From Cordylochernes scorpioides (Eukaryota > Arthropoda > Arachnida > Pseudoscorpiones > Chernetidae): a stretch of DNA of 64,000 nucleotides. This document shows, in pieces, positions 63,898-64,000 of the stretch; the stretch's first letter is position 1, and every line of letters begins with the position of its first letter. Position numbers and translations under genes: made by a program. Location: contig CP092865.1 in NCBI GenBank assembly GCA_030710605.1, forward strand, positions 33,935,749-33,999,748. The letters run 5' to 3'. The notes beneath the pieces are model-generated. The model was not told where the DNA came from. It did not search any database and saw only the letters and a program-made list of their open reading frames with translations.

Positions 63898-64000
63898 GCA
63901 GCAGCAACCCGACAAGGTCTCCTCCCCCTAGCAGACTCACCCTAGCTAGGGAATCTCTCCGTGGCTCCAGATGTAATAATGCCCCTCTCTCCTCATTCTA
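63898..64000 (+). CDS. Fcho: FCHO-like protein, linker exon cut by the window edge
   Basis: After acceptor GTTCCAG the frame reads GSSNPTRSPPPSRLTLARES LRGSRCNNAP in matching phase. It is a low-complexity Ser/Pro/Arg linker, as expected between F-BAR and the C-terminal mu-homology domain, but not conserved enough to prove. The exon end is outside or near 63967. Confidence 0.6.

Noticed and set aside
1-64000. CRISPR array or prokaryotic operon
   Set aside because: No regular spacer-repeat units and no operon-like genes. The content is eukaryotic throughout.

Overview
This is a repeat-rich stretch of an animal nuclear genome, probably an arthropod. The reasons are split genes with GT-AG introns, arthropod-type LTR elements with TATA plus TCAGT initiators, mariner, piggyBac, Penelope-like and Helitron elements, and no prokaryotic gene layout. 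The species cannot be named from the sequence. A 100-base N run at 23280-23379 marks an assembly gap.

The only host gene I can support is an FCHO-type F-BAR gene on the + strand. Eleven exons from 32328 to the right edge encode most of the membrane-bending F-BAR domain and the start of the linker behind it. Exons join in compatible phases and align almost without gaps to vertebrate FCHO. The first exon (start codon) and the mu-homology end were not found in the window. Very short introns (48-59 bp) alternate with transposon-filled ones (13.8, 4.9 and 10.3 kb).

Left part (1-23.3 kb): a nested pile of retroelements. Ty3/gypsy element A (- strand, running off the left edge) carries a Helitron. 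Its TATA neighbour is element B (+ strand), whose 3' LTR is split by a non-autonomous BEL/Pao element with matching 337-bp LTRs. Then come a foldback repeat, a Tigger/pogo remnant, a solo LTR, a 2.9-kb non-autonomous LTR element C, another LTR (D) and a Penelope-like RT plus GIY-YIG reading frame cut by the gap.

Middle (23.4-32.3 kb): MITEs, tRNA-Gly-bearing Helitrons, a dead DD41D-type mariner and palindromic repeats. FCHO introns hold a Copia 3' end, a Ty3 remnant, a non-LTR retrotransposon (EN, RT, RNase H), a piggyBac relic, a hAT MITE with an 8-bp target duplication, an intact-looking DD37D mariner-family transposon, a young Ty3 element (LTRs differing by about one base) and solo LTRs.

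The most interesting signal is a family of short palindromic or single-arm repeats that carry hammerhead-ribozyme cores (CTGANGA, stem II, GAAA, cleavage triplet). Five cores in this family look intact, two of them divergent in one foldback copy at 31.9-32.2 kb. A sixth intact core of a different type lies at 50.6 kb. Hammerheads are known from Penelope-like elements and retrozymes. The divergent double-hammerhead foldback form beside a host exon is what deserves checking.
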